A stretch of DNA of 64,000 nt from Omphiscola glabra (taxonomy: Eukaryota > Mollusca > Gastropoda > Lymnaeidae): assembly GCA_964017045.1 (NCBI GenBank), contig OZ024799.1, forward strand, positions 31,073,596-31,137,595, read 5' to 3'. A program made the translations under genes and the position numbers. This document shows, piece after piece, positions 11,801-23,019 of the stretch (position 1 is its first letter; every line of letters begins with the position of its first letter). The notes below the pieces were generated by a model. That model was given only the letters and a program-made list of their open reading frames with translations, was not told the origin of the DNA and made no database searches.

Positions 11801-14800
11801 ACTTTGAAAGAATAGACTTAAAAAAGTTGAGTGAATTATGTTTAAAGTATGGCACTGGGTTTTAGAACTTGTTACTTGAAAGTTGAGAGAAAGTGCAATT
11901 AATTTTTTTTCTTCCTAAAATTGGTTGACCTTAATTTATATTAAACCAAAGCCATCCACATAAAGAGTTCATTGCATCAGCAGGAGATATTGGGTAATCT
12001 CAGTAAAAATTATTTTAGATAATGTAGATATTTAAGGAGGTATCAACTTGAGTCTAGAGGTTTTAATCCCTAGTTGGGTATTTAAGATACTTTAGGGCAT
12101 TATCTACTAAAAGGATGCTCACCACAGATTTAGGATAAATATTTGAGGCAAATAGAGCCTAAAAGAGGGTTGGATTACATAACTATAAATATCTGTTATT
12201 TTTATTAGGAGAGACTGTAATTCCTAGTATTTCAGGATGGCTGGGTGCTGCCCTTAGGCTAAAAGCAGAAGACCACTGTGATAAAAAAAGAATCGATCAC
12301 ATTTTATCTAACCTTTCGAATAAGATGATTTGATTGTAACTGGTCACAGTTCAATTGTAATTTTTGAAAGCGATGCGAAACACATTTTGTAACAATGCAT
12401 CAAAGGCATAACCAACATTCGGCTGTGAAGTTTCATCATGAGCACAGAACAATGATTGCCAAGCATTGCAAGCCAACACTTTCTCATGACAATTGGTGAA
12501 CAACAAGTGACATATAGGCCACTATCGTAAAACCTCAAAACTTGACAGCTTAATTCACTTCCCAGAGGAAAAATAAGTATGCTGAATGAAAGTGAGCACA
12601 TTATGCCTTTGAGGAAGGAAAAGAAAAGCCAATGAAGAGTGTGTATGTAAAAGGTGTTTTGATGGAACGAACAAAACTGACAATGTTATGGAATAAATTG
12701 ATTCATACATATTTTAAAATTACATAATCATCAAACATAAACATATAATATATATAGAGAGATGCAAAGACAACATTCAAGAACAATGGCTTTTTGTTTT
12801 GTTTATGTAGCCTTGCACATTTCACGTACAAATTAATCCAACCACCCAGAAACATTTAATCCACCTGGAAAAAAACTTGGACTGCTAGTACCAGTACCGG
12901 TACCGTACACATATTTGAAGGGGAAAAAAAAGACAAAACAGCAAAATGTTAACTACAATCTACTCATCATTTGTAGTTCTCAAGTTCAAGACATATTCAA
13001 TTTGTTTGAATGGAATTGAAGATTAAGTGCGTGAATGAAATCAAACAAATATGCATCTAAAATACCATACCTTCTCATCATTTAAACCTAATACATATTT
13101 TATTGTTCTATCCACTTGTTAAGTACTTAAATAATTCTCAGAATTAAACAGACTTAAAACATGTGCTTAAAAAATAATCTCCAACTAAGGAGCTAAACAT
13201 TAAGAGACAAGATGTGAGTTTATTTTCTCTCTATATGAATTAACAGTTAATCTTTTATTACATTATCTTGCATATTGGTTAAAAATACTTCACATAGGAT
13301 TGGAATGGTCTATACAGATGTATCTGAGCATAAAGGTATTCAAAAAAAAAAAAGAAGAGAGATTTGATGTAACTGTTGGGATGTTCCCTTACAAGCAGTT
13401 ACTGGGTCATACAAATATCTAGCTTTATATTTATGAGCTGTTTTGATTTTAATATCTGGTATGCCTTGACTATAACGCTGAATAATTACTTCTTGGTATG
13501 TTTTTCTGTAAAGATTTTCTAATATTGTAGGGAGCGTAACAGTGAAAGCTCTAACAAGGAATGAAAGACAAATTATCAACCAAACCTACTAAACATAGGA
13601 CAAAAGTTGTTTGAACTCATCAGCAAACATACCTTTCACGCTTTATGAGAGAAAATATTTATAGACCAGGCAACGCTAATTTATGTGAAACACTTTTTGA
13701 TATTTTCAAAATAGAGCTCTACAAGTTACAAGTTGTTTATTACACTTTTGGTTCAACTAACCTTTCTGCCCAATACTCTCATATCAAACTGAAACAACTA
13801 AATAAAACTGGAAGGAACCTTGTAATAATCAAGCTTCCCGCTTAAGAATGATTTTTCTTTTAAAATTGACCCAACTGTTCAAACAATGACAAGCTCTGAT
13901 TAGCGTTAACACTGACATGAAAGAATGCCACAAATATCAAGAAGAACCAATAATAACATATAAAAATGCTGGCTTCATCTTTAGATAGCATTTATTTTTT
14001 ACTTTTTAGGAGATACTATAAATACAAACATATTTTCAAATCACACTAGCAAACAATTAGGAAATATTTTAGAGCAAACAAAAAAATCCTACAGAATTTT
14101 TCCACAGCCAGTTCAAAATCCAAAAGCAATACATAACTATAAAAGGTGCAAGTATATGATAACAAAAAAATGCTAAAGCTAAAAGAAGAATCATCCATTA
14201 AGCATTAGCCTTGCATCCTAGCGTTATACTTTTACACACATTAAACATTGCATGTCATAAAAACCTTGAGGTGAAGCATTAATATATTAAAAATCCATGG
14301 AAACAATAATGATGTGAGTTTTTGCAAAGACACTTTCACCACAAATATGCAGAGAAGACATTGTAAAACTACTGATGATTGATTTAATCTTATGAAACAT
14401 TCAGCCCAAAGAAAAGAAACTTTTAAGTGTCACAGAAAAGTATACCGGTAGTATAAACATTAACATTTTTACCATAATCCCACACAATTTCATTTGGAGC
14501 TACAATAACGACTGGCAAACGGTACCTATAATATTAGTGAAGAATTTTTTTAGTTTGAAAAGGTTATATTTTTTTGTCTTATCAAAATTTTTTATCAGTT
14601 CATCCCTGAAACAATTGAAAACTCTCATTGTTGGTTCACAGTTAGAGTTAGTTTATGGCCAGTTACATTCTTATTTATAAAAGACTAGTATTTTAAAATC
14701 AACATGAAAAATCTCCACAAAAAAAGAGTACTTCTCATGTACTGTCTAGCTTTCATTAAAAAATATATTTACAGTGCATCCACATGGCAGCACCCCCACC

Positions 14801-15262
14801 TGTGACAAAGAAAAAGTTGATGATAAAGTTTATTTTAATGTAGAGACTTCATTAAATTCAACAGAATCACATGTGTACTTTTTAGATTAGATGTTTGACC
14901 TTTGCAAAAGTAAAATTTTTTTTACTTGTTTAAAAAAATAATAATGCCCCTAAATGTTTTTAAGTCAGTCTAAAGCAACAACAAAAATGCTTGATACAAA
15001 TACCTGTATTTAATTTAATGCACAAGTTAAATTGGCTAAAGATTATATAAACTGCAGGTTAAATATAAACTTGATTGGCTTAATGATGGCTAAGCCAAAA
15101 TGAAATCATGAGTAGCTCACTTGTTTATGTCACAGATGGGGAAGCACAAAATGCCATCCAATGGTCATGAAATCTATGTACATAATGATTAATTTGAGTG
15201 TACAATTAAAAGAAAAAGGCTAAGACTTCTGGACCCCTGACACAGGGACCGGGGTCCCACTA
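8861..15262. other. Non-coding stretch between convergent genes, probably with UBE2H 3' UTR
   Basis: AT-rich, with no conserved coding seen on either strand. It holds a short (TA)n run near 11770. The first AATAAA on the - strand after the UBE2H stop is at 14834-14829, and more hexamers follow. UBE2H mRNAs in other animals have long 3' UTRs, so part of this stretch is likely transcribed from the - strand. How far the transcript extends cannot be read from the sequence. Confidence 0.5.
14829..14834 (-). promoter_or_regulatory. Nearest candidate polyadenylation signal of UBE2H
   Basis: TTTATT on the + strand, that is AATAAA on the - strand, about 430 bases after the UBE2H stop. Several later hexamers could serve instead. 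Confidence 0.3.
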
Positions 15263-15381
15263 TTATAATTCCATGTCCTGTGCCTCGTCCTCGGAGAAGT
15301 CACTCATAGAGGATTCGCTGGAAGAAGATGCCTGCTCTGCTTCACGAAGTGCTTCTTCTGTGGCATAACGCTGCACATAGT
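15263..15381 (-). CDS. UBE2H: UBE2H exon 7, acidic C-terminal tail
   Basis: Encodes [16 protein letters not shown], a Ser run and the acidic [13 protein letters not shown] before TAA at 15265-15263. A second stop, TAG, follows directly. Confidence 0.97.
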
Positions 15382-18300
15382 CTGGTTCAAAAAATATTTT
15401 AAGTATTAATGGATAGAGAAAATTATGATTAGATCTAGCAACATGGCAACTTGATACCTGTATTTAAGTATGCTCTTAGAGTTTATATCATGTCAAAGAA
15501 CTGCTTTTCCTAAAATAAAAGAATACATATTCGAATAACTTTTCTTTGCTCCAGAATCTCCCCCAACAGTTGGACTTGGTGCTTAACTTAATAAATCAAT
15601 AAGTTAAGAAAAACACAAATGAAAACGAGGCATCCCCCACCACCTAAAAAAATTAACCCTTTCCTATTGCTGTATTAATTCCGTAATGACCTAGAAAATT
15701 TTTAAATTTTAGTATTGTATATGTTTATGAAACAGAAATCATCAAATGTATCAATATTTAAGGGTCTTAAAGTTATAAAACTTCAGCCTTGCAGTGGGTT
15801 TATTAAAGCTTAGTATTTAAACAGTCAGCACCAACATTTTATTTGTTTAAATTCACAACTCTTAAAGAATTAAAATAAATGAGGAAATTAGTTATTTCTT
15901 TTTTTATCCACACTGCGCCTTCCCCGAGATGTTCATTTAAACTTAAAGATAAAAGTAATTGAATTTTATGCTAAAACAGCTTTTCAGGATCCGTCTGTGT
16001 TACCATGATTTTAACTGCTAAAACTTGCATTTCTAACAAAACAGCAAGACCACAGTTTAATGCACAGACACTAATTGTATAACATAATAGGATCAACAGA
16101 AATAATCCACATACCTCTGACTCTCTTCTTGTATTCTTCTGGTTTGTGAAGGTATAAAGCTGCAGCATCACCATTGAGTGGATCAATAGGGTTGGGGTAA
16201 GTGAGCAGTTGGGGCAGGAACGATTCAAATATGTTGGAAAGATCTGGAGGAGACAATAATTTTAATGCAACAATTAATAAAAAAAAACAATTGTTACCGT
16301 GTGCTCTTAAATTATACCTCTGTATTGTCACACTTTACTTTCTGTCTACAAAAATCATTGAGTAATTTATTATTTTTATAAACAACAAAATAATACTAAA
16401 ATTTTCACTCAAAAAAAAAAAAAAAAGAATACTTAAAAATTAATACCTATACAGGTACCAGTACTGAGAGTATTACATCTGTAATGTTCTCAACAACCTA
16501 AGCCAAAGCTCTTCAAGGTCCCCTGGGAACCCCATCTTGAGGGACCCTCCCTTCTTTACAGAGGAAGGGTACCATGAGGTAGCGGGGAGCCACCAGGAAT
16601 GCCAAAGGGGTAGCTCCAGAGAAAGTGACCTTACAAAGTAAGAAGTGGATTTCTTACAGCGGACCACTATGACATCCCATTCACCACAATGACATCCCAG
16701 CCACCACTGGGGATAACATGATCCTATATTTTGAGTTGGTGCCAATAGGAAGAATCTTCACTGGTACCTTGCAAAAGGGAATCCTCATAGTTACTGACTA
16801 CTCAGATCTTAACAGTATTTAGCGCCAAGTTTAAACAAAAAAAAAATCTGAAAGTTTGTGAATGGGTTAGTAAACTCTTAGACATGCATGCCCTCAGAAA
16901 AAAAGCTACTTAATTTAGAACAAAAAGAATGACACACATAAGCCAAAATTTCAAATTATTTGCAATTCAAATATGTTGATTTAAAAGGTTCAAAGAGTAA
17001 ATATTGATAACCCAGGAGACCACAAAATCTTTTCCCATCCCTTATGATCATTTTTATGGTTTATGTTACAGTTATTTTTCTTGAAAATATCCACCTCTGC
17101 AAAAATCCACATTTTAATACAGAGGGATACTTTTTTTAATTCATCGATAGGTCAAATTAGTTGTGTTTTAGTACAGCCCTACACATAGTTTCAAAGCAGC
17201 ATGTGTATGGGTGTGTGCGAATTTTCAAGTGCTTTTCAATAACATTGATCTAATTTGGTAACCTTAATGAGAACATTTTTAAGTGAATATCAAATGCAAG
17301 ACAAACATTTTGCTTGATAAGAATGAAATATCAAATGTATGGCATACACTCTGTGATAGAATATGTCTAAAATTTGATAATTTCTTATGGATGTTAGAAA
17401 TGGTTTTCATTATTTTAACTTAATTAAGAGAACATAAAGCTCTTGATAGCGTGAAAGAGGAAGTCAATAACTATGAAAAATGGGTCACTCAGCTCACTAA
17501 AAAGCACTTAAAATTTAATGTGCATTGTTCTAGATATGGATGAACTACAATTTTAAGTAATAGTTCTCGTGATTTCAAGACAACACCCCCGCACCCCACC
17601 CCTGATGTCGAAAAAGATAAATTAAGGCCTCCTATATAATAATTAAAAGTCATTTTTTCAAAAAAAGGTTTGATGGCAACCACATGAACAGAACAGACCA
17701 AGAAATTAAAGAAAATGCAGTTTTAAGGGTTCAATTTAAAAATATATTTTAAAGTTTTAAATCTAGATTTGTATAACTGAATGCTAACAGGAAATCTACA
17801 TAGACCTCACATTGGCTGGAGCCAGGGCTAAAAGTTCAAATAAGTTGAAAAGAGCTTCCTAGCTATTTAAAAAAGGACATCATGATAAAATACCATATAA
17901 AAATAACTAAAATACACCATCCCAATAACTGCACTCAGGCTATTGCAATACTGTCAATAAATAGCATTCCATCAACTGAACACTATCTGCATAAATGCAT
18001 TACAATAAATAAATAAATTCAACTGACCATAAAGTGCTGTCCAGGCTTGATTGATGACATCCAGACATACAGTTCCAGATCTGAAGAAAATAGGTGGGTA
18101 TTCAAGCAATCCATTGTAGCAATAAAGGAAGAGGAGACAATTCTATTCAAGGTCCAGGTCCACAAATAATACACACAAGTACAAAACTAATCCTAAAGCA
18201 GTTCTTTTATATTATTACCGATCTATCATATTAAATACCCGGTACCGATAGTTGAAAAACTTAAGTGGTATAGGCCTTCTGCATTTGACTAGGAATGGTT

Positions 18301-21300
18301 CCAGATCAGAGTAATTGTTCTAGGTCTTGATCTATCATAAAAAATAGTTGAAAAACTAAAATTTTACTAGGCATTGTTCCAGACCATAGTAATTGTTCTA
18401 GGTCTTGGAAACAAAGTAGAATTAATAGAAGGTAGATGAAGATTATCTTCAGAAGCATATAATTTTAGTTGCTAGAAAGGGGCCTAGTTATTGTTAAAAG
18501 CAATATAAATTTAATATGGTTTTACATTTGCCCACTTTGAAGTAAAATAATAAATGCTTACATGTATGATAAATTACTTCTCAAATTTTGTTGGGTTTTA
18601 GAAACAATATTTTATACCCATTGTTCCCAAACAATGCTCTGCAGAACCCTCAGGGACTTGGTGGCAGCTACAGAAAACTCCTAAATACTATTAACTTATA
18701 AGACATATGCTACGCCTATGGTGCTCCAATAGAATATATGATTCTAAAAATGGGCTCTGCCAGTCAAAAAGGTTGGGAACCACTGTTTTATACCAATTTT
18801 AGAAATCTGGAATGTCATAATAATACCTAATGTAAAACTGATAAATTTACACTTACACTTCATCTATGTTAGGATGATATACACGATTCATGAAGCCTGG
18901 AAGAGAAATTATTTCAGCAAAATTTAAAAAATTTAAAATCATACCAATGATTATTTAGTAATGCATTTTTAAATAAAGGTACATAAAAGAAAGGTAATTT
19001 AAATAGGTACCAGTACAAATTCAGGTAAGTACACTTACCACTCATACTAAAACTGCCAATTTTTAAGATCAGATAATGTCATGAAGGATGTATTTAAGTT
19101 TCAACACACATTTTTTGCCAAGGATAATTATGTTAAATTTAGGATAATAAAATAAAATAAATAAAGATTTAAAATAATCATGCGTTGTTATTATTTAGTA
19201 CCAAAAGGTCAATTATGACTGAGATTCTTCCTCAAAAAGAACATCTGATTTTCAACCTAGAATTCAATGCATATACTTGAGGGTTTATAGATAAACATAA
19301 AGATTCATATGGTCAGCATACCCAGAAAGAAGTTATTGGTGTAAGATGGATCTTACATGAATGAATAAAATCATGACCATTCAGACAACTAACTTGCCTT
19401 AATTCATTATATTATCTCTTTAGTCTTAGTAGATTCGCAATATACAAAGTTATGCAATTATCTCTAATATAAATTTCTAATGCCACTTGGAAAAATGTTA
19501 TTAAACAAGCTTTATATCATAACTTTAAACTTATATAATGTATATCAAATGTATTGCTATTGACATTATATACAACATTCAGGGCCAAACTGGAAATAAA
19601 AGTCTCAATTATGTTTTGTATTGAATTAACAATTCAGACCTCATTTCAATAATTCAAGTTTCATCAACTCAACTTGGGGATAGATTTCAGCGACTTCTTT
19701 ATACCCATATGAATACAAGTATGTCATGCCAATTACACAGAACTTAGGGTAAGCTAAACAACCTATAATACTTGAAATATTTTCAGGACAAAATCAATAG
19801 TGACAAGAAAGATATTTTATAAGGAATTGCAGAGTTTCTATAAATATTTCGTAAGACACCATTGTCTTGACTAGTTAAGACAAGAAATGGAGAAAAAAAA
19901 AAAGAAGAAAAAATAATTATCAGGTTTTCATATGACTAAATTACCAATTTGAGGTGAGAAAAATCAAATCACTGGTTCAGTATCAATTTAGAATATTATT
20001 TTTTAAAAACTTTTACCCAAAATATGCAACCTTTACAGCTTATGTATAGTATATGTTAACCACTATTTTTCATATACAAAGCTCTTTTCTTTGAGAAAGG
20101 TTTAGTCTAAGTCTAATGGTATTTAGACAGAAAACTTGAATAACAATAAAAGCTAGAGTCTGAATGGTTATTTTTTTATCGATTAAAATAATTATTAATG
20201 GCTCCTCTATTTTTCCCTTCTGTATATTCTGGATTTTAACTGTATTACCAGTATTATTAATAATATCTTCTATACTTTTCTTTTCATAGGCAAGATCGAA
20301 AAATAAATGATAAATAGCCATAAAAAAAAGTTCCATCATTAAATATGGAAATGATTTAAAAGGTACTTGGGGTATTAGAAAAGATGAGTATTTTTGTAAA
20401 AAGCAGATTGGTCTGAAATAATAATGTTGCCCCATGTCAGTTTAAATAAATTATTCAGACAAAAATTTCATATTATCAAATAATACATTGCTTTTATACT
20501 ATAATTTGTGTGCATCTTTTGTTTAAACTTCAGCATTCTAACAGGTCTGGGAATGTCAAAACTAATCCTACTGGCTGTTGGCTAAGTGGTTGAATAAGTA
20601 CTTTTGGTTGTGTGTTTGAAACCCCATTGAATTTTAAAATTTACAGAAATCCCCTCACTTCATAAGACTCACAAAGTCATTAAAAAAATATTTAAAGAGA
20701 CTGAGATAGGACATAGTTAATGATCACTCACTTTATAGCCAATTATAAGAGTTTATCTGAAATGGATGGTTTAAGTATGTTGTACTTTCACCTTCTACTG
20801 AGCCTGTTTATAACTCAGCACAGTGAAGAGCTCATTTTTCATGTTAGGGGACCATTCTTTCAATGACATCAAAATAGCAAAAGCAGAGTCCTGTTACAGT
20901 AGCAATGAACACACATAAAAAAATAAATTATATGTATAGCCAAGGCTCCCAAACACCCAAGATGGACATATGTGGATATGTTTAAGATTTAATTGAAAGC
21001 GTAAAACAGAACTTCAGTCTTGTCACTGCTGATTTAGAAATAACAAATATTGGTTACAAAAATTATACTTATTTTATTGACCCTTTGTTCATAAAGAGTA
21101 AGGGATTTTTTTTTTTACCTTATAGATTTAGGCTTAATGTTTGTTAGAGATAGACCTACTTTATAGTCAAGATATATTCCACTAAGTCCAATATTTTGTT
21201 TTTACAAAAATATATTGTAAAATAAAAATTTAAGAATGTAACAGTAGGGTGTCATTCAGGGTAAATCAAAATGATACTGAAGTGTCTTGATAATGGTGAG

Positions 21301-22912
21301 TTCATTTAAACATATAGTATAAAATTCATTGGTACAAAAAAAGTCAAACCAAAATTCTTACCTATTGATGGAGATTTGAATGGATATTTATCAGGCAGAT
21401 CAACACGCACTTTCCACACACCACCTTCATAAGGTGCTGTAATAAAATGAGATTATAAATCAGCATAAACATCATTATGATTAACAAAAAAATAAGTCTT
21501 ACAGAGCTAATCTATTTAGTCTTCTTTAAATCTTAAAATTCCAACATTAATACCAAATCTATAGCCTTCTGCATACTTACTTCCTGAGGGACCATAAAAT
21601 TTCACCATGAATTCATTGAGGCCCCCTAGAATGGTTACTTCATGTTTGCTCTCAATTCTAATTTAAGGTTAAGGCTATAGAATAGTCATTTATGGGAAAG
21701 TTGTGGAAATTTCAGCTCATAGTCATAAAAGAATTAACAATTTATAAATCAAATTTAAAGCTTATAAGTTATATAATATGTATATCATTCGGTAAATAGC
21801 ATTTTTTAGTATAATTATCTCTTGAAATTGAAAAAAAATAATTTCTTTACTTCAAAAATAATTATTAACACACTGGCCAACTACATGACTTATAACTTAA
21901 GCTAGAGTTTTATATTTATTTACAGCTTGGAGTTGGAATGAGCTCATCTCAAAATTTGTTACATGATAACTTACATACTTCAAAATATCTCAAAATGTTC
22001 ATAGGGGAAGTAATATTTGAAATAAACTATGCTTATGTTAAGTAATGAAATATGTCATTTATTATAACTAAGATAAGCAATGTAAGCAAGTCCAAATTTT
22101 AGGACACACCCTATCATAGAAATAGATGATAGAATCTTGGTTAAAATTATTTTAAAACATAAATTCATTGATATTATAGGAGCTATAAACAACAAATTAT
22201 TTTGAACATTGCATGGTATAAATAGTTTTTTGGAGACATGTAAGTAAGTAAACATAATAATTCATCACTAGTTTAAAATGAAAAAAAAAAAGATGTGTCT
22301 ATTCAACTTATTTACATTATAATATTACTAATATTAGTCATTGACTTTGACATCACTGGACATTATGATTTATGGGCTTATGGCCCAAGCTACATTATTT
22401 ATTATTTCAAATAAACCATGTTTTGGATGTTTAAACATACCAAGTTTAAAATATAAATTAATCTAATACATTTAAATAAACTTTCTTGTGTCAAAACAAA
22501 ATGACAAAGAAAAAATGCTAAATTCTGGGTTGGGTTGCTGGGTGGAAATTGCGTCATTATTATTATGACACATTCTCAATTTTCCATACAGAAAAATACT
22601 TACTTCTCAAACCAAGCAACGCGAAAATAAAAATGTATACAATTATCAATCTTGCTGAAATTCAAAACAGATGAGACCATGTTTTTATTTTGCACAATAT
22701 ATATTTTCGCCTAGTCTATTAAAAAAAATGACCTCAGCTTGCCTCCAGCCACCGAAGCTCCAACAAATGGCATCTGGAGTTTTTGTTCCTAAAAACTCTT
22801 TCTCTGACATTAAGCACAATAGGTTATGGGATTTTAAAACATAATACAAGAAAGGATACAATTTAACTACATCTGTGTCCATCCGACGTTTCCCGGGACT
22901 AGGGGATGACAT
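15263..22912 (-). CDS. UBE2H: UBE2H, E2 ubiquitin-conjugating enzyme (complete)
   Basis: Seven exons in order 22912-22860, 21657-21581, 21436-21362, 18896-18857, 18080-18028, 16243-16115 and 15381-15263 (TAA) total 546 bases, encoding 181 residues; the human protein has 183. The family transfers ubiquitin with the CTLH/GID E3 complex (yeast Ubc8). The start [18 protein letters not shown] matches vertebrate UBE2H. The UBC fold follows: [19 protein letters not shown], then HPNIDE (replacing the usual HPN...A with HPN...V), and catalytic Cys87 in [11 protein letters not shown]. It ends in the acidic tail [15 protein letters not shown]. All phases join without gaps. Intron 1 (21658-22859) has U12-type splice signals; the others are U2-type. 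A CLEAR-type E-box lies just upstream. Confidence 0.98.
16115..16243 (-). CDS. UBE2H: UBE2H exon 6
   Basis: Encodes [20 protein letters not shown] and then [18 protein letters not shown], the conserved E2 C-terminal helices. Donor GTATGTGG, acceptor CCAG; length 129. Confidence 0.97.
16440..16770. repeat. GC-richer segment in UBE2H intron 5, possible element
   Basis: About 300 bases that are GC-rich relative to the flanks. It contains two near copies of ATGACATCCCA (about 16669 and 16690) and one 90-codon - strand ORF with no recognisable domain. It may be an inserted non-autonomous element, but no terminal repeats were seen. Confidence 0.35.
18028..18080 (-). CDS. UBE2H: UBE2H exon 5, catalytic cysteine
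   Basis: Encodes [17 protein letters not shown], with the thioester-forming Cys87. Human UBE2H has QTW where this has QAW. Length 53 bases, donor GTCAGTTG. Confidence 0.97.
18618..18785. mobile_element. hAT-like MITE in UBE2H intron 4
   Basis: A 168-base element begins CCATTGTTCCC and ends GGGAACCACTG, imperfect terminal inverted repeats of the CAGTGGTTCCCAACC type. It is flanked by a perfect 8-bp duplication TTTTATAC (18610-18617 and 18786-18793), the target-site length expected for hAT transposons. It has no coding capacity. Confidence 0.8.
18857..18896 (-). CDS. UBE2H: UBE2H exon 4
   Basis: A 40-base exon encoding [12 protein letters not shown] plus partial codons. Human has NKIFHPN where this has NRVYHPN, a conservative change. 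Acceptor TTCCAG, donor GTAAGTGT. Confidence 0.95.
20568..20645 (+). mobile_element. tRNA-derived SINE head
   Basis: Contains an A-box-like TGGCTAAGTGGTTGAA and, about 30 bases later, a B-box-like TGTTTGAAACCCC, spaced as in a tRNA-type polymerase III promoter. The flanks do not fold into a functional tRNA cloverleaf with intact stems, so a decayed SINE is preferred over a tRNA gene. It lies in UBE2H intron 3. Confidence 0.45.
21362..21436 (-). CDS. UBE2H: UBE2H exon 3
   Basis: Encodes [19 protein letters not shown] and KSPSI, the central beta-sheet of the UBC fold. Acceptor TTACAG, donor GTAAGAAT; 75 bases. Confidence 0.97.
   Translation of the reverse strand, partial: HLMKVVCGKCVLICLINIHSNLHQ
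21581..21657 (-). CDS. UBE2H: UBE2H exon 2
   Basis: Encodes [20 protein letters not shown] and YGPSG. Its acceptor is preceded by CCTTAAC, the U12 branch-point motif, ending eleven bases before the AG. Donor GTAAGTAT is U2-type. Confidence 0.97.
22860..22912 (-). CDS. UBE2H: UBE2H exon 1 (coding part) and start codon
   Basis: ATG at 22912-22910 begins [17 protein letters not shown]. This start is chosen because the N terminus matches vertebrate UBE2H from the first residue. The donor is GTATCCTTT, the minor-spliceosome consensus. Confidence 0.97.
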
Positions 22913-23005
22913 GTTAATAAGATTTATCCTTGTTACTCGACAGTCGATTTTCCAAAACAACAACAGCAGCTATGGCGGAGCTCTTCTGCTATGAGATTAC
23001 GTTAT

Positions 23006-23015
23006 GTCACGTGAC
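23006..23015. promoter_or_regulatory. CLEAR-type E-box palindrome in UBE2H promoter
   Basis: GTCACGTGAC is a perfect ten-base palindrome 94-103 bases upstream of the UBE2H start codon. It equals the CLEAR consensus bound by MiT/TFE factors and also fits USF. Function is inferred from the motif and its position only. Confidence 0.5.
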
Positions 23016-23019
23016 CAAC

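Noticed and set aside
20568..20645. A functional tRNA gene
   Set aside because: The A- and B-box-like motifs are present, but acceptor and anticodon stems do not pair convincingly. A decayed SINE is likelier.
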